Below are positions 16,183-23,914 of a stretch of DNA of 29,950 bases, piece by piece; positions within the stretch are counted from its first letter, which is position 1; each line of letters opens with the position of its first letter. Below the pieces are notes generated by a model. The model was not told where the DNA came from, made no database searches, and saw only the letters and a program-made list of their open reading frames with translations. This DNA comes from Acanthamoeba sp. SK_2022b (Eukaryota > Discosea > Longamoebia > Acanthamoebidae): positions 1 to 29,950 of the forward strand of contig JANDJZ010000535.1 in NCBI GenBank assembly GCA_027943245.1, read 5' to 3'. Position numbers and translations under genes: made by a program.

Positions 16183-17238
16183 ATGCAACCACGCAAGGTA
16201 ATCATCGTTATCGAAAATATAGCGGGCAAGGGCGGAACTGAACGGGTCGCCAGCGGTTTGGCCAATGCGCTGGCGCGTCTGCCGGGCTACGAGGTGGCGC
16301 TGTTTTCGCTGTTTGGCGAGCGGAGCTTCTTTCCGCTGGCGAACGACGTCCGGCTGCGCTGCGGCGGCGGCGATTCGCTGTTCTGGCCATGGCGGCTGGC
16401 GATGGCCCTGCGGCGTGAACGCGCGGACGTGATCATTACCGTTTCCATGGGGAAACTGTCGGTGGTGATGACGCCTTTTCTGCGTTTGTTCTGTGCCCGC
16501 AGCCGGCTGCTGTTGAGTGAACACGTCAGCTTTCACCAGTACCCGCGCGTATTTAAGTGGTTGAAGTTGCTGGTTTACCGGCTGTGTGACCGCGTGATTT
16601 TTCTGACGCGGCAAGATAGCGACGCCATCGCCCGCTGGGTGGGGGCTGGGAAATGCCGGGTGATCGAGAACGTTTCACCGTTCGGCACGCAGGCGCCGAC
16701 GCCGACGCTGCAGAAAAAGGTGGCGCTGGCGGTGGGGCGATTGAGCAATCAGAAAGGCTTCGATCGTCTGATCGCGTTGTGGCGAGGAGTGGCGGCGCAG
16801 GCGCCGGATTGGCGGCTGCTGATTATTGGCGACGGTCCGGAGCGCGACGCATTGCGGCGGCAGATTGAAGACGCCGGGTTGGAGCGGCAGGTGAACCTGC
16901 TGCCGGCCACCGCCGACGTGGCGGCCTATTATCGCCAAGCCAGCCTGTATCTGATGACTTCTCGCTATGAAGGGTTGCCGATGGTGCTGATCGAAGCCAT
17001 GAGTTTCGGCCTGCCGCTGGTGGCCTACGACTGCAAGACCGGCCCGGCCGAGTTGATAGACGATGGCGTCAACGGCTATCTGGTGCCCGATGACGACGCC
17101 GCCGCCTTCAGCGAAGGGGTGATCAAACTGATGCTCGATCCGGGTTTGCGCGAGCACTTTTCTCTCGCCGCGTTAGAGAAGTCCCGTCGTTTTTCTCCCG
17201 AACGTATTTATCCCGAGTGGCAACAGCTCACCGAGTGA
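16183..17238 (+). CDS. Family 4 glycosyltransferase (GT-B fold)
   Basis: I place the start at ATG 16183, next to AGGAGA (16173-16178) and one base after the previous stop, which gives 351 residues; the open frame extends 28 residues further upstream inside the GT2 gene without a ribosome site. The GT4 pattern is clear: N-terminal IENIAGKGGTERVASGLANAL, the linker strand VALAVGRLSNQKGFDRLI, LLIIGDGPERDAL, and the EX7E motif SRYEGLPMVLIEAMSFGLP (E263, E271), followed by GPAELIDDGVNGYLVP. A retaining transferase using a nucleotide-sugar donor, acting at the cytoplasmic face on the lipid-linked repeat unit. Donor unknown; the galactosyl/glucosyl-type GT4 group is likeliest from the overall look. 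Confidence 0.9.
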   Translation: MQPRKVIIVIENIAGKGGTERVASGLANALARLPGYEVALFSLFGERSFFPLANDVRLRCGGGDSLFWPWRLAMALRRERADVIITVSMGKLSVVMTPFLRLFCARSRLLLSEHVSFHQYPRVFKWLKLLVYRLCDRVIFLTRQDSDAIARWVGAGKCRVIENVSPFGTQAPTPTLQKKVALAVGRLSNQKGFDRLIALWRGVAAQAPDWRLLIIGDGPERDALRRQIEDAGLERQVNLLPATADVAAYYRQASLYLMTSRYEGLPMVLIEAMSFGLPLVAYDCKTGPAELIDDGVNGYLVPDDDAAAFSEGVIKLMLDPGLREHFSLAALEKSRRFSPERIYPEWQQLTE

Positions 17239-17245
17239 GGACAGA

Positions 17246-17989
17246 ATGGAAAAGATATCCGTGATAATGCCGGCCTACAATGCGGCGCACTCTATTAAAG
17301 AGTCGATTCTAGGCGTGCTGAATCAGCGATTTACCGATTATCACCTGTATGTGATCGATGATGCGTCCACCGACGATACTGCTGAGGTGGTGCGGCCGTT
17401 TATCCACGATCGCCTCACCTACATACGCAATGAGCATAACCAGGGCGTGGCGGAAACGCGCAACATCGGCATTGAGGCGGCGAAGGGCGACTATATCGCC
17501 TTCTGCGACAGCGATGACGTATGGCTCCCCAACAAGCTGTCGCGCCAGGCGAGCATTTTGCAAACCCGCCGCTACGACGTGGTGTGTTCCCATTATTACA
17601 CCTTCGAAGACGACCTGAAGTTGATCAAAAACACCCGGGGTGCGGATGAGCTTATTGGCTATCAGGACATGTTGAAAAGCAACTGGATCGGCAATCTCAC
17701 CGGCATCTACAACCAGAAGCGCATCGGTAAGGTGTATCAGCAAAAAGTGGGTCATGAGGACTATTTGATGTGGCTGGCGGTGCTGCAGAAGGCGCGTAAC
17801 GGCCTGGCCTACTGCATTCCCGAACCGCTGGCCTGTTACCGATTGTCTACCCATTCGCTGTCGGGCAACAAAATCCGCGCCGCGGACTGGCAATGGCGGA
17901 TTTACCGTCAGCATTTGGGGCTGTCTTACCAGAAATCCTGCTATCTGTTCGCCACTTATCTGTTCAACGCCGTGGTGAAAAGGAAATGA
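17246..17989 (+). CDS. Family 2 glycosyltransferase (second GT-A enzyme of the operon)
   Basis: A compact 247-residue GT2 enzyme. It shows KISVIMPAYNAAHSIKESI, VIDDASTDDT (D38/D39), GVAETRNIGIEAAKGDYIAF, the DxD-type CDSDDVWLPNKL (D88-D91) and a base-like GHEDYLMWL near residue 170. It resembles the short capsule/LPS GT2 group (WaaE/WcaA-like region) rather than large processive synthases, since it lacks membrane helices and QxxRW. It starts 7 bases after the GT4 stop with GAGG before ATG. It adds a further residue, so with the WecA-like enzyme the visible enzymes could build a repeat unit of at least four sugars if each acts once. Confidence 0.88.
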   Translation: MEKISVIMPAYNAAHSIKESILGVLNQRFTDYHLYVIDDASTDDTAEVVRPFIHDRLTYIRNEHNQGVAETRNIGIEAAKGDYIAFCDSDDVWLPNKLSRQASILQTRRYDVVCSHYYTFEDDLKLIKNTRGADELIGYQDMLKSNWIGNLTGIYNQKRIGKVYQQKVGHEDYLMWLAVLQKARNGLAYCIPEPLACYRLSTHSLSGNKIRAADWQWRIYRQHLGLSYQKSCYLFATYLFNAVVKRK

Positions 17990-17991
17990 CC

Positions 17992-19860
17992 ATGAAGGGG
18001 ATGTATCAGATGGCGGCTCTGGGCTGTTGCGCCTGGTGGAGCGCTTCGGCTCTGGCGCAGAGCTGCCAACCCAATCTGTTGGCCAACCCCGGCTTTGAGC
18101 AGGGGCTTAGCGGCTGGCGTGCGCAGGGCGCACAGGCCGACGGCGATGCGCACAGCGGCCGTGGCAGTCTGCGTTATGACAATGCAGATGCCGCGCAGTA
18201 CCGCACCTTCAGTCAGATGCTGCGGGTTGCGCCCGGGCAGACGATCGATTTCGGCGTCTGGCTCAAGACCCATGGCGTACGCGGGCAAAACCGCGACGGC
18301 GGCGCCGGGGTTTATCTGCAGAGCTTCGATGCGCAGGGGCGCTTTCTGGAAGGCAGCTATCCGGCAGGGGTGACCGGCGACAGCGGCTGGCAGCAGGTGA
18401 GCGCCAGCTATACCGTGCCGCCGCAGGCGGCGCGAGTCACTTTTGGCGTCTATCTGCGCAAGGGGAGCACCGGTACCGCCTGGTTTGACGACGCCTATGC
18501 GTGTGCTCGAGCGTCTACGCCGGCGTTGTATCAGCTCGGCGCGTCGGCGCAGGGGAAGGTCGACACGCTGTTGGTCACTCCGCAGCCGCAGCGTTTGCAA
18601 GTCGACAGCGAATTGCTCAATGCCGAGGGGCAGGTTGTTCACCGTAGCCGCGACCGTTATCAGGTTGAAGGGCAGCGCCGGATCGAATACCCACTGCCGA
18701 CCGGCCTGGCCCAGGGGGAATACCGCCTGCGTCAGCAGGTCACCGGGCAGCAATCCCAACCGGCACAGGGCAGCGAGCTGTCTTTTCGCGTCGGGCAGCC
18801 TGCGGCCAAAGTGGCGATCGACAGCGAAGGCTTTACCGTGCGCGATGGTCAACGGCTTTTCCCGTTGGGTATTTACGCCAACGTGGCTACCGATGAGCAT
18901 TTGGCGCGCATCGCATCGGCGGGATTCAACACGGTGCTGAATTATGATTATGGGGAGAAGAAAGATCCTTACGCCTTTTTCCGCAACGCACGCCAGCGCG
19001 GGCTGCTGGTGATTTACTCCGTCAAAGATCAGTACCGCGGCAGCCGCTTCGCGCCGCCCGCGCGCGGTGGCGATTACGCGGCGCTGACGGCCTGGTACGT
19101 GCAGCGCTTGCGCTCTCAGCCCAACCTGCTCGCCTGGTACATCAACGATGAGCTGGGGCCGGAATATCTCGATAAGATCGAGGAAAAAAACCTGCAAATA
19201 AAGCAGCTTGACGGCGATCATCCCACCTTCCAGGTGTTGAACAAAACCGGGGAGTTGGACGCTCACTTCAACAGCAGCGACATTTTGGCGACCGACCCTT
19301 ACCCGGTGGGGAACGATAGCGATCTGACGCGCACCACGCGTTATACCGAACTCACGGTGCAGGCCGCCCGCCAGGCGCGTGGGGCCTGGGTGGTGATGCA
19401 AATCATGGATCACGCCGCTTATGACGCCCGCCGTAAGCCACATCCGCCGTCAGAGGCGGAAATCCGCAACCAGGCCTGGCAGGCGTTGATCGGCGGCGCC
19501 AAGGGGCTGTTGTTTTATTCCTATACCGATCTGTTTTACAAGCGCAAAACCGGCCGCTTCGACCAACGGGAGTTTGACGCCACCTGGCGCGGTGTGGCTG
19601 CCGTGTCGCAGCAAATCGCCGCTTTCACCCCTTATCTGCTGACGGGAAAATCGACGCCGCTGGCGGGAAGCGATCCGCAAATGCCGGCGCGGATGTTTAT
19701 TCTGGGCGATCGCGCCTTGCTGCTGGTAGCCAATCCTTACTATCGAGAGGGAAGCACCCGGTTGCGCCTTCCGGCGGGCTGGCGGCAGCAGGATGGGGGG
19801 GCGGAGATCGCGCTGGCGTTGCCCGCCGTGGGCACCGCGACGCTGTGGCTCCAGCGCTGA
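17992..19860 (+). CDS. Secreted glycoside-hydrolase-like protein with N-terminal carbohydrate-binding-like domain
   Basis: I place the start at ATG 17992 (AGGA 7 bases before it), giving 622 residues. A signal peptide ends at ALA-Q (cleavage about 22/23). Residues 27-180 look like a CBM4/9-type jelly roll (NLLANPGFEQGLSGW ... TAWFDDAYA). A second beta domain (about 185-280) follows, then a TIM-barrel-like catalytic region (about 285-550) with PLGIYANV, FNTVLNYDYG and AWYINDELG, where E387 is the best acid/base candidate. The usual second glutamate after beta-7 is not obvious (WVVMQIMDHAAYD). A C-terminal beta domain ends the protein. It probably trims, cuts or binds the polymer made by this operon in the periplasm or outside the cell. 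The last EPS gene; no close family is recognised. Confidence 0.75.
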   Translation: MKGMYQMAALGCCAWWSASALAQSCQPNLLANPGFEQGLSGWRAQGAQADGDAHSGRGSLRYDNADAAQYRTFSQMLRVAPGQTIDFGVWLKTHGVRGQNRDGGAGVYLQSFDAQGRFLEGSYPAGVTGDSGWQQVSASYTVPPQAARVTFGVYLRKGSTGTAWFDDAYACARASTPALYQLGASAQGKVDTLLVTPQPQRLQVDSELLNAEGQVVHRSRDRYQVEGQRRIEYPLPTGLAQGEYRLRQQVTGQQSQPAQGSELSFRVGQPAAKVAIDSEGFTVRDGQRLFPLGIYANVATDEHLARIASAGFNTVLNYDYGEKKDPYAFFRNARQRGLLVIYSVKDQYRGSRFAPPARGGDYAALTAWYVQRLRSQPNLLAWYINDELGPEYLDKIEEKNLQIKQLDGDHPTFQVLNKTGELDAHFNSSDILATDPYPVGNDSDLTRTTRYTELTVQAARQARGAWVVMQIMDHAAYDARRKPHPPSEAEIRNQAWQALIGGAKGLLFYSYTDLFYKRKTGRFDQREFDATWRGVAAVSQQIAAFTPYLLTGKSTPLAGSDPQMPARMFILGDRALLLVANPYYREGSTRLRLPAGWRQQDGGAEIALALPAVGTATLWLQR

Positions 19861-19878
19861 ATGCGTCGAGTGAACGTC

Positions 19879-19900
19879 ACGCGGGAGGTCTCTCCCGCGT
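19879..19900 (+). terminator. Perfect hairpin after the last EPS gene
   Basis: ACGCGGGAG (19879-19887) pairs with CTCCCGCGT (19892-19900) across a GTCT loop, 18 bases after the last EPS stop codon. No U-run follows, so it may be a 3'-end stability element or a rho-assisted terminator rather than a classic intrinsic one. Confidence 0.5.
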
Positions 19901-19902
19901 CC

Positions 19903-19919
19903 TACCCCCAAATACCCCG
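19903..19919 (+). promoter_or_regulatory. Tandem NarL heptamer-like sites upstream of narG
   Basis: TACCCCC (19903-19909) and TACCCCG (19913-19919) each match TACYYMT at 6 of 7 bases and lie about 197 and 187 bases before the predicted narG start site. E. coli narG has its high-affinity distal NarL site near -195. The match in position is stronger evidence than the motifs alone. Confidence 0.55.
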
Positions 19920-19972
19920 CCTTGCCTCCCTTCCGCCAGTCTTTGTCATGACAGTCTATTTTATTCATTTAA

Positions 19973-19985
19973 ATTCAACCGATTA
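19973..19985 (+). promoter_or_regulatory. IHF-like site upstream of narG
   Basis: ATTCAACCGATTA matches WATCAANNNNTTR at all but one fixed position and is centred about 124 bases before the predicted start. In E. coli narG the IHF site is near -125, where bending brings upstream NarL to the FNR-bound promoter. Confidence 0.6.
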
Positions 19986-20054
19986 ACATCACCTCCCGCA
20001 CCTATACTTTGGTGGTATTTCTCACCCGATACGCGCGTCGCCTCCCGCTTTCTC

Positions 20055-20103
20055 TTGATCGCAATCAATTTGCTGCCGGTTGGCCGTCAGTAGGCTGGCG
20101 GCA
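20055..20103 (+). promoter_or_regulatory. narG promoter with perfect FNR box
   Basis: TTGATCGCAATCAA (20055-20068) is a perfect FNR box centred at 20061.5, which predicts a start near 20103 at -41.5 spacing. A -10-like TAGGCT lies at 20091-20096. The leader is then about 50 bases, with AGGAG (20140-20144) 8 bases before the narG ATG. Confidence 0.82.
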
Positions 20104-20152
20104 GATTGAGCATGTCTTCTTATAACGACAAGAGCCTTCAGGAGCATTCCGG

Positions 20153-23100
20153 ATGAGCAAATTTTTAGACCGTTTCCGCTATTTCAAGCAGTTGGCGGAG
20201 CCTTTTTCTGGCGATCACGGCCAGACCTTGAACACCAACCGCGACTGGGAAGACGGCTACCGCAGCCGTTGGCAGCACGACAAAGTGGTGCGTTCTACCC
20301 ACGGCGTGAACTGTACCGGTTCCTGCAGTTGGAAGATCTACGTGAAGAATGGCCTGGTGACCTGGGAAACCCAGCAAACCGACTACCCGCGCACCCGGCC
20401 CGATCTGCCCAACCATGAACCGCGCGGCTGCCCGCGCGGCGCCAGCTACTCCTGGTACCTGTACAGCGCCAACCGGCTGAAATATCCGCTGATGCGCAAG
20501 CGTCTGCTCAAGCTGTGGCGCGAGGCGAAAGCGCAGCACAGCGATCCCGTCGCGGCCTGGGGCTCTATCGTCGGCGATGCGGAAAAAGCCAAAAGCTACA
20601 AGGTGGCGCGCGGCCGCGGCGGCTTCGTCCGCTCCAGCTGGCAGGAGGTCAATGAACTGATCGCCGCCGCCAATGTCTATACCGCCAAAACCTTCGGTCC
20701 GGACCGTATCATCGGCTTCTCGCCGATCCCGGCGATGTCGATGGTGTCCTACGCCGCCGGCGCCCGCTACCTGTCGCTGATCGGCGGCGCCTGCCTGAGC
20801 TTCTACGACTGGTATTGCGATCTGCCGCCGGCCTCGCCGATGACCTGGGGCGAGCAGACCGACGTGCCGGAATCCGCCGACTGGTACAACTCCTCCTACA
20901 TTATCGCCTGGGGCTCCAACGTGCCGCAGACGCGCACCCCGGACGCCCACTTCTTTACCGAAGTGCGTTACAAGGGCACCAAAACCGTGGCGGTGACGCC
21001 GGACTACGCCGAAGTCGCCAAGCTGTGCGACCACTGGCTGAATCCGAAGCAGGGCACCGACAGCGCGATGGCGCTGGCGATGGGCCACGTGATGCTGAAA
21101 GAGTTCCATCTCGATCGCGAAGTCGGCTACTTCCGCGACTACGTGCGCCGCTATACCGACATGCCGATGCTGGTGCTGCTGGAAGCGCGTGAAGGCGGCC
21201 ATTACGCCGCCGGCCGCCTGCTGCGCGCTGCCGATCTGGTGGACGGGCTGGGCCAGGAAAACAACCCCGAGTGGAAAACCGTCGCTATCGACAGCCGCAG
21301 CGGCGATCTGGTGGCGCCGCAGGGCTCCATCGGCTTCCGCTGGGGCGAGAAGGGCAAGTGGAACCTGGAACAGCGCGAGGGCAAGTCGCAACAGGAAGTC
21401 GAGCTGCAGCTCAGCCTGTTGGGCATGCATGACGACGTGGCCGAGGTGGGCTTCCCGTACTTCGGTGGCGCGGACAGCGAGCATTTCAACAGCGTGGCGC
21501 TGGACGAGATCCTGCTGCACAAGCTGCCGGTGAAACGCCTGCAGCTGGCGGACGGCAGCGAAGCGCTGGTGACCAGCGTGTATGACCTGCAGCTTGCCAA
21601 TTACGGTCTGGAACGCGGGCTGGGCGACGCCAACTGCGCCGCCGACTATGACGAGGTCAAGGCCTACAGCCCGGCCTGGGCCGAGCAGATCACCGGCGTG
21701 TCGCGTCACAACATCATTCGCATTGCCCGCGAGTTCGCGGAAAACGCCGAGAAGACCCACGGCCGTTCGATGATCATCGTCGGCGCCGGCGTCAACCACT
21801 GGTACCACATGGACATGACCTACCGCGGCCTGATCAATATGCTGATCTTCTGCGGTTGCGTCGGCCAGAGCGGCGGCGGCTGGGCGCACTACGTCGGCCA
21901 GGAAAAACTGCGGCCGCAAACCGGCTGGCTGCCGCTGGCGTTCGGCCTCGACTGGCAGCGCCCGCCGCGCCACATGAACAGCACCTCGTTCTTCTACAAC
22001 CATTCCAGCCAATGGCGCTATGAAACCGTCGGCACCGACGAGCTGCTGTCGCCGCTGGCGGACAAGTCGCGCTTCGGCGGCAGCCTGATCGACTTCAACG
22101 TGCGCGCCGAGCGCATGGGCTGGCTGCCGTCGGCGCCGCAGCTGGGCACCAACCCGCTGCGCCTGGCGGAGCAGGCCCGTACGGCCGGTCAGTCGCCGGT
22201 CGAGTTCACCGTCGATAGCCTGAAAAACGGCACGCTGGGCTTCGCCGCCGAGCAGCCGGACAATCCGCAGAACTTCCCGCGCAACCTGTTTGTCTGGCGC
22301 TCCAACCTGCTGGGCTCCTCCGGCAAGGGCCATGAGTACATGCTCAAATACCTGTTGGGCACCGAAAACGGCATTCAGGGGAAAGATCTCGGCCAGCAGG
22401 GCGGCGTAAAGCCGCAGGAAGTGGAATGGCGCGAGCAGGGCGGCGAAGGCAAGCTGGATCTGGTGGTGACGCTCGATTTCCGCATGTCGAGCACCTGCCT
22501 GTACTCCGACGTGGTACTGCCGACCGCCACCTGGTACGAAAAAGACGACATGAACACCTCCGACATGCACCCGTTCATCCATCCGCTGTCGGCGGCGGTC
22601 GATCCGGCCTGGGATTCGAAGAGCGACTGGGAGATCTACAAGGGCATCGCCAAGGCCTTCTCCGAGGTGTGCGTCGGCCATCTGGGCCAGGAAACCGACG
22701 TGGTGACCCTGCCTATCCAGCACGATTCCGCCGCCGAACTGGCGCAGCCTTACGGCGTGCAGGACTGGAAGAAAGGCGAGTGCGATCTGATCCCGGGCAA
22801 AACTGCGCCGCACATCATCGCGGTGGAACGCGATTACCCGGCCACCTACGAGCGCTTCACCTCGCTGGGGCCGCTGCTGGACAAACTGGGCAACGGCGGC
22901 AAGGGCATCAGCTGGAACACCCAAACCGAGGTCGACTTCCTCAAACAGCTTAACTACGTCAAGGCCGACGGCCCGGCGGCGGGGCGGCCGAAGATTGAGA
23001 GCGCAATAGACGCGGCGGAAGTGATCCTGTCGCTGGCGCCGGAAACCAATGGCCAGGTGGCGGTAAAAGCCTGGGAGGCCCTGAGCAACGTCACCGGCCG

Positions 23101-23914
23101 CGATCACCGGCATCTGGCGCTGAACAAGGAAGACGAGAAAATTCGCTTCCGCGACATTCAGGCGCAGCCGCGCAAAATCATCTCCAGCCCGACCTGGTCC
23201 GGTCTGGAAGACGAACACGTTTCCTACAACGCCTGTTACACCAACGTGCACGAGCTGATCCCGTGGCGCACCCTCAGCGGCCGTCAACAGCTGTATCAGG
23301 ACCACGAGTGGATGCGCGCCTTCGGTGAAAGCCTGCTGGTATACCGGCCGCCGATCGACACCCGCGCCGCGCAGCCGTTGCTCAACAGCAAGCCGAACGG
23401 CAACAAGGAGAAGGCGCTGAACTTCCTGACGCCGCACCAGAAGTGGGGCATTCACTCCACCTACAGCGACAACCTGTTGATGCTGACGCTGTCGCGCGGC
23501 GGCCCGATCGTCTGGCTGAGCGAAGACGACGCCAAAGATCTGGGCATCGCGGACAACGACTGGATCGAGGCCTTCAACGCCAACGGCGCGCTGACGGCGC
23601 GCGCGGTGGTCAGCCAGCGTATCCCGGCCGGTATGACCATGATGTACCACGCGCAGGAGCGCATCGTGAATCTGCCGGGTTCGGAGATCACCAGCCAGCG
23701 TGGCGGCATCCACAACTCGGTGACCCGCGCCTGTCCGAAGCCGACCCACATGATCGGCGGCTATGCGCAGCTGGCCTACGGCTTCAACTACTACGGCACC
23801 GTCGGCTCCAACCGCGACGAATTCGTGGTGGTGCGCAAGATGAACCGCATTGATTGGTTGGACGACGAAGGCAACGACTACGCGCAGGGCAGTCAGCAGG
23901 AGAACAGCAAATGA
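20153..23914 (+). CDS. narG: NarG, catalytic alpha subunit of respiratory nitrate reductase A
   Basis: A 1253-residue molybdoprotein, similar to E. coli NarG (1247). The FS0 [4Fe-4S] ligands are H50, C54, C58 and C93 (HGVNCTGSC; PRGCPRG). The molybdenum ligand aspartate lies in FYDWYCDLPPASP (about 222). Later molybdopterin-guanine-dinucleotide-binding segments include VVTLDFRMSSTCLYSDVVLPTATWYEKDDMN and the C-terminal VVSQRIPAGMTMMYHAQERIVNLPGSEITSQRGG. Reduces nitrate to nitrite on the cytoplasmic side with electrons from NarH/NarI, generating proton-motive force. No twin-arginine export signal is expected: the N-terminus SKFLDRFRYF is the short vestige typical of NarG. It overlaps narH by 4 bases (ATGA at 23911-23914). 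Confidence 0.98.
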   Translation: MSKFLDRFRYFKQLAEPFSGDHGQTLNTNRDWEDGYRSRWQHDKVVRSTHGVNCTGSCSWKIYVKNGLVTWETQQTDYPRTRPDLPNHEPRGCPRGASYSWYLYSANRLKYPLMRKRLLKLWREAKAQHSDPVAAWGSIVGDAEKAKSYKVARGRGGFVRSSWQEVNELIAAANVYTAKTFGPDRIIGFSPIPAMSMVSYAAGARYLSLIGGACLSFYDWYCDLPPASPMTWGEQTDVPESADWYNSSYIIAWGSNVPQTRTPDAHFFTEVRYKGTKTVAVTPDYAEVAKLCDHWLNPKQGTDSAMALAMGHVMLKEFHLDREVGYFRDYVRRYTDMPMLVLLEAREGGHYAAGRLLRAADLVDGLGQENNPEWKTVAIDSRSGDLVAPQGSIGFRWGEKGKWNLEQREGKSQQEVELQLSLLGMHDDVAEVGFPYFGGADSEHFNSVALDEILLHKLPVKRLQLADGSEALVTSVYDLQLANYGLERGLGDANCAADYDEVKAYSPAWAEQITGVSRHNIIRIAREFAENAEKTHGRSMIIVGAGVNHWYHMDMTYRGLINMLIFCGCVGQSGGGWAHYVGQEKLRPQTGWLPLAFGLDWQRPPRHMNSTSFFYNHSSQWRYETVGTDELLSPLADKSRFGGSLIDFNVRAERMGWLPSAPQLGTNPLRLAEQARTAGQSPVEFTVDSLKNGTLGFAAEQPDNPQNFPRNLFVWRSNLLGSSGKGHEYMLKYLLGTENGIQGKDLGQQGGVKPQEVEWREQGGEGKLDLVVTLDFRMSSTCLYSDVVLPTATWYEKDDMNTSDMHPFIHPLSAAVDPAWDSKSDWEIYKGIAKAFSEVCVGHLGQETDVVTLPIQHDSAAELAQPYGVQDWKKGECDLIPGKTAPHIIAVERDYPATYERFTSLGPLLDKLGNGGKGISWNTQTEVDFLKQLNYVKADGPAAGRPKIESAIDAAEVILSLAPETNGQVAVKAWEALSNVTGRDHRHLALNKEDEKIRFRDIQAQPRKIISSPTWSGLEDEHVSYNACYTNVHELIPWRTLSGRQQLYQDHEWMRAFGESLLVYRPPIDTRAAQPLLNSKPNGNKEKALNFLTPHQKWGIHSTYSDNLLMLTLSRGGPIVWLSEDDAKDLGIADNDWIEAFNANGALTARAVVSQRIPAGMTMMYHAQERIVNLPGSEITSQRGGIHNSVTRACPKPTHMIGGYAQLAYGFNYYGTVGSNRDEFVVVRKMNRIDWLDDEGNDYAQGSQQENSK

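Noticed and set aside
20165..23749. Very long open frame (1194 codons) on the minus strand opposite narG
   Set aside because: narG on the plus strand is certain. The antisense frame is a GC-codon artefact, rich in R, H, Q, A and V, with no domain.
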